A stretch of DNA of 64,000 nucleotides from Diadema setosum (lineage: Eukaryota; Echinodermata; Echinoidea; Diadematoida; Diadematidae). Positions 61,169-64,000 of this stretch are shown piece after piece. A program made the position numbers and the translations under genes. The notes under the pieces are model-generated. The model was not told the DNA's origin. It saw only the letters and a list, made by a program, of their open reading frames with translations, and searched no databases. Each line of letters opens with the position of its first letter. The stretch's first letter is position 1. The stretch spans positions 18,776,901-18,840,900 of the forward strand of contig NC_092699.1 of assembly GCF_964275005.1 (NCBI RefSeq), written 5' to 3'.

Positions 61169-61486
61169 TTCTCTTCAGGGTTCTAGGTCATTTAACTTCT
61201 CCCGCCACCCACACGAATGCAGGGTGCCGCTTCTGCATGAGAAAACAAAGCCATACAAAGATAATGCAAACTTACAAGTTGCTCTGATTTTATCAGAATC
61301 AAACAAAAAGTTTTAGCCATTTCTTCACTGACCAGATTGTTGCTTTTCTGAAGGAGGGGTGCATTCTGTCTAGCTGGAGAAGTAATAAATAATCTATTGG
61401 GGCTGGCAGAACTTTAATAAATGCATAGATGAGCTAAATTTTATTAAAGGTGAATCTAGTGTCTAGATCAACACTAACAACTTACG

Positions 61487-63014
61487 GCAATTGTACACTT
61501 TACGGCCCTATATTATTGGTGCGAGATTTTACCCTAATCATGCAGTGCGTGTAAATTTGAGTACCTATCAGGCATCACGGGTTTGACAGCGTGTCTGCCA
61601 GCACTGTACTGTGTGCACGTGTGTGAGACTTCACGTTGGGACGCAGTGCGTCAACGTGTGTGTGCGTGGTGATGAAAGCACTTATGGTATGCCACATGGT
61701 GGCTCTACACATTTGTAAGGGCCTTCCCTACGGGACACGACGCGGCATGAACGAGCGAGCAGATCCAAGACAAACAGGGTGCTGTGCACTGGCACATAAT
61801 GCAACGGAACGTAATGAGTGGTAAACTTCTGTGCTTCAATCATGATTTTAAATGAATGAATTCTGTGTTATATCTTAAGCAGGGGATCACTAATTAACTT
61901 ATTGCAGAGGACATATGTCCGTCAGTCAGTTAGTGTTTATTTCGTCTACGCAGTTACCGTTTAACGAGCCCAACCAGACGCCATGCGAAGTGTGTATAGC
62001 TACTGATTTACGGGCAGCCACTACATAAGACACACACACTCAAGCCTCGCCCGCATGGTTGGTTTGTGCGATTTGTGATAGGGTCGGATTGGGATGGATG
62101 AAGGAGGCATACAAATATTCATGTAACTGTTGTGGCAAGCTGGCGCAAGCTAGGATGTTCAAAAATGGAATCTATTGTATCGCAGACTACTGCCAACTTT
62201 CTCACACTTTGCAATTTTGGCAATTTTCTGCAATGCAACATTGTCTATGTATAGTTCAATAATCCTGCAGCGGAGAGCAAAGGCATGCAAAATCGCGATC
62301 GCACAGTGTTCGATGTGTCAGCTCTGCAGAGCCAGAAGCGCAATGAGTGAGGCAGGCTTTTAGTGACCTTATCACTTGTCATATGGCGTTCCATACAGCA
62401 AGAGAAGCTGGCCAGCTGCTCAGTGTGGTGGTTCATGGCATACAGCGAATGAGCCAGGGTGCTACATAACTTTACTTTGACACTTGCCCGATCGGGCACG
62501 CAGACTTTCAAATTTGCTGCAAAACACTTGCACGAACATTAATTTTATTTGCCCAAAAAGAAAGTCCAAAATATAAGGAAATAATATAGAATATCATGTT
62601 TAAGTCAAGGGCTCAATAAAACAGAATCATTTGAATAAATGTCACACTTTGATTCGCACGCTTAAACGCAATGGAGTAATAAATTCTGTCCAATCAAGTG
62701 TTGCCACTGCATTGCATTGGGGCATCTTCACGTAGTGTTGGAAAGCTGGTGAAATGAAATATAAAGTGTGTTGCATCACTTAACAGCCATTATTTTGGGG
62801 CTTCTGTATGGCTGACTTTGTGGGAATGTTGGGGGATAACTGAAAAAAGAAGGCTTCAAAACTTTTTGCTTGCCCAATTTGGGCAAGCATTTGCTCTCAT
62901 TGTTCAAAAACACTTGCCCGAATTTGATTTTTACTTGCCCTGGGCAATCGGGCAAGTGCTTACGTAGCATTCTGTGAGGTACCGATAATATAGGGCCGTA
63001 AAGTGCACAATTGC
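61487..63014. mobile_element. 1.5-kb TIR element upstream of CDK11
   Basis: About 34-bp TIRs beginning GCAATTGTACACTTTACGGC at 61487 and mirrored at 62981-63014, with a few mismatches. ACTTAC occurs on both flanks. No transposase frame is recognised. It contains a nested foldback at 62455. Confidence 0.8.
62455..62974. mobile_element. Nested foldback with CACTTGCCCGAT arms
   Basis: CAGGGTGCTACATAA and inverted TTACGTAGCATTCTG ends, with CACTTGCCCGATCGGGC and GGGCAATCGGGCAAGTG just inside. hAT-like ends; the target duplication is not clear. Confidence 0.68.
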
Positions 63015-63800
63015 ATAACTTACAATGTATCTTCTAAAAATGCATAGGGTGTGTTCTACAATGTATATTCATTAATTTACATACAAATTGTGTTACAATC
63101 ACAAAACTCTCATAACATAATTCACTGTCACTAGTCTAGAGATCATAGATCCAACTTTAGCGTCTAGGTCTAGAAACTGAATTTAAAATTAACAGAGTCA
63201 TCATAACATAGAGCCCATCAATCTCTCATCATCACACTCACTGTCCTAAAGTAATCTATAGACCATGAAATCTGTCAATGTCCAATTTGATATCGTCAAC
63301 ACTTCTAGAACAGGCAAGGCAATACGGTGCAATTAACTCGCCATAAGCAGTATGACCTCGAAGCCTCAAATTTGCATAAAGTAGACAGCTTGTGTACGCA
63401 ATACTGCTGGGGAAGTGTTGCAGGACAATCACAATATCTCACCTCAGAAGCCATCAAATGATTCAATCTATACAGCAAATTGAAGAAGAAACTATTCTCT
63501 AACCCGCAAAGTTAGTTATTTGGGGTTTTATTGAGGATAAACCTGTGAAAATAATGTAAAACTTAGCTTCCGAAACAGAAAATTTGGTCTTAAAACAAGT
63601 GTTATTTTTCACTTTTTCCTTCATTGCCAAAAAATGAAACTTTGGTATGACTTTTGGTAGTATACCGTGTTCCAAATATCTTTTCTGTATCGTTTGGCGC
63701 ACAGAAAAGACTGGATCACTGTCACTTGTGACTCACGTAAAATCCATGACCATAGATAGCGCTAGCGTAAGCAGTATGCAGTCCGATGTATCGATTTTCG
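63015..63800. other. Upstream of CDK11, nothing recognised
   Basis: AT-rich sequence, predicted 5' intron of CDK11 if the leader exon near 63.9 kb is right. Confidence 0.4.
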
Positions 63801-63960
63801 TATTTTCGTGCTGCGTGAAACAGTTGAAGCACATTGCAGGGTTCCTCTCTTGCCTACTCACCACCCAGTGGACCGAAAACCGAACCCTGTCGCATTGCGC
63901 CGAACCTGACACCGCTGATTGGCTAAGCGTGCACTGACCAGCAGAGAACGCATGCGCAGG
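63800..63960 (-). promoter_or_regulatory. Candidate CDK11 promoter and 5' non-coding exon
   Basis: On the minus strand an inverted CCAAT box (AGCCAATCA, near 63917-63925) is followed about 60 nt later by a donor-like GTG/GTGAGT at 63861-63860. The stretch is GC-richer than its surroundings. CDK11 coding exon 1 has a strong acceptor 64 nt before its ATG, so an upstream non-coding exon is expected; this is the best candidate I see. This is an inference and needs transcript evidence. Confidence 0.35.
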
Positions 63961-64000
63961 ACTACCAGGAGGATGATCTACTCATCTCTGTGTCTCTAGT

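Noticed and set aside
1..64000. Bacterial-type systems, CRISPR arrays, viral genes or rRNA
   Set aside because: None seen. Repeats are dispersed TIR elements, a satellite and microsatellites, and the genes are split by introns.

Overview
The window is eukaryotic nuclear DNA. It is AT-rich and full of microsatellites and short non-autonomous DNA transposons, and it carries two split genes with GT-AG introns, both on the minus strand. The protein families, the tRNA-like SINE head, the CR1/L2-like retroelement tails and the abundance of TIR and foldback MITEs fit a marine invertebrate deuterostome. An echinoderm is my best guess, but nothing in the sequence proves it.

Gene 1 (42491-61168, minus) is a CDK11 (PITSLRE, CDC2L) kinase. 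I could join 17 coding exons with consistent splice sites and phases into a 984-codon reading frame. It has an RS/RE-rich N-terminal half, a long acidic Glu/Ser stretch, and a complete kinase domain with the PITSLRE helix, HRD, DFG and APE motifs. A 5' non-coding exon probably lies about 2.6 kb upstream. Gene 2 (10429-24677, minus) is a TPRG1L/TPRG-family gene with four coding exons and 274 codons, close to the vertebrate length, plus a probable upstream non-coding exon near 26.8 kb. Human TPRG1L and CDK11A/B both lie in 1p36.3, so the pairing here looks like old conserved linkage.

Layout: 1-10.26 kb is non-coding, with several MITEs and possibly a long TPRG1L 3' UTR. From 10.26 to 10.44 kb there is a minisatellite built from the TPRG1L stop-codon segment. 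TPRG1L fills 10.4-24.7 kb. From 25.4 to 31 kb the upstream intergenic DNA holds a spaced array of a conserved 14-bp motif, a CR1/L2-like retroelement fragment and two DNA-transposon relics. From 31.6 to 35.1 kb a roughly 192-bp satellite with an alternating two-type organisation is enclosed by inverted A/T-rich repeats. From 35 to 42.5 kb there is sparse intergenic sequence. CDK11 fills 42.5-61.2 kb, with many MITEs in its introns. A 1.5-kb TIR element and a likely CDK11 promoter region occupy 61.5-64 kb.

The two genes are not known to act together. CDK11 acts in transcription, splicing and mitosis; TPRG-family proteins are small and related to the hSac2 domain, with the vertebrate member found at synapses. 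The repeat landscape is the more unusual content: at least eight TA-flanked pogo/Tigger-type relics, several TTAA-ended families present in more than one copy, and nested insertions that give relative ages.
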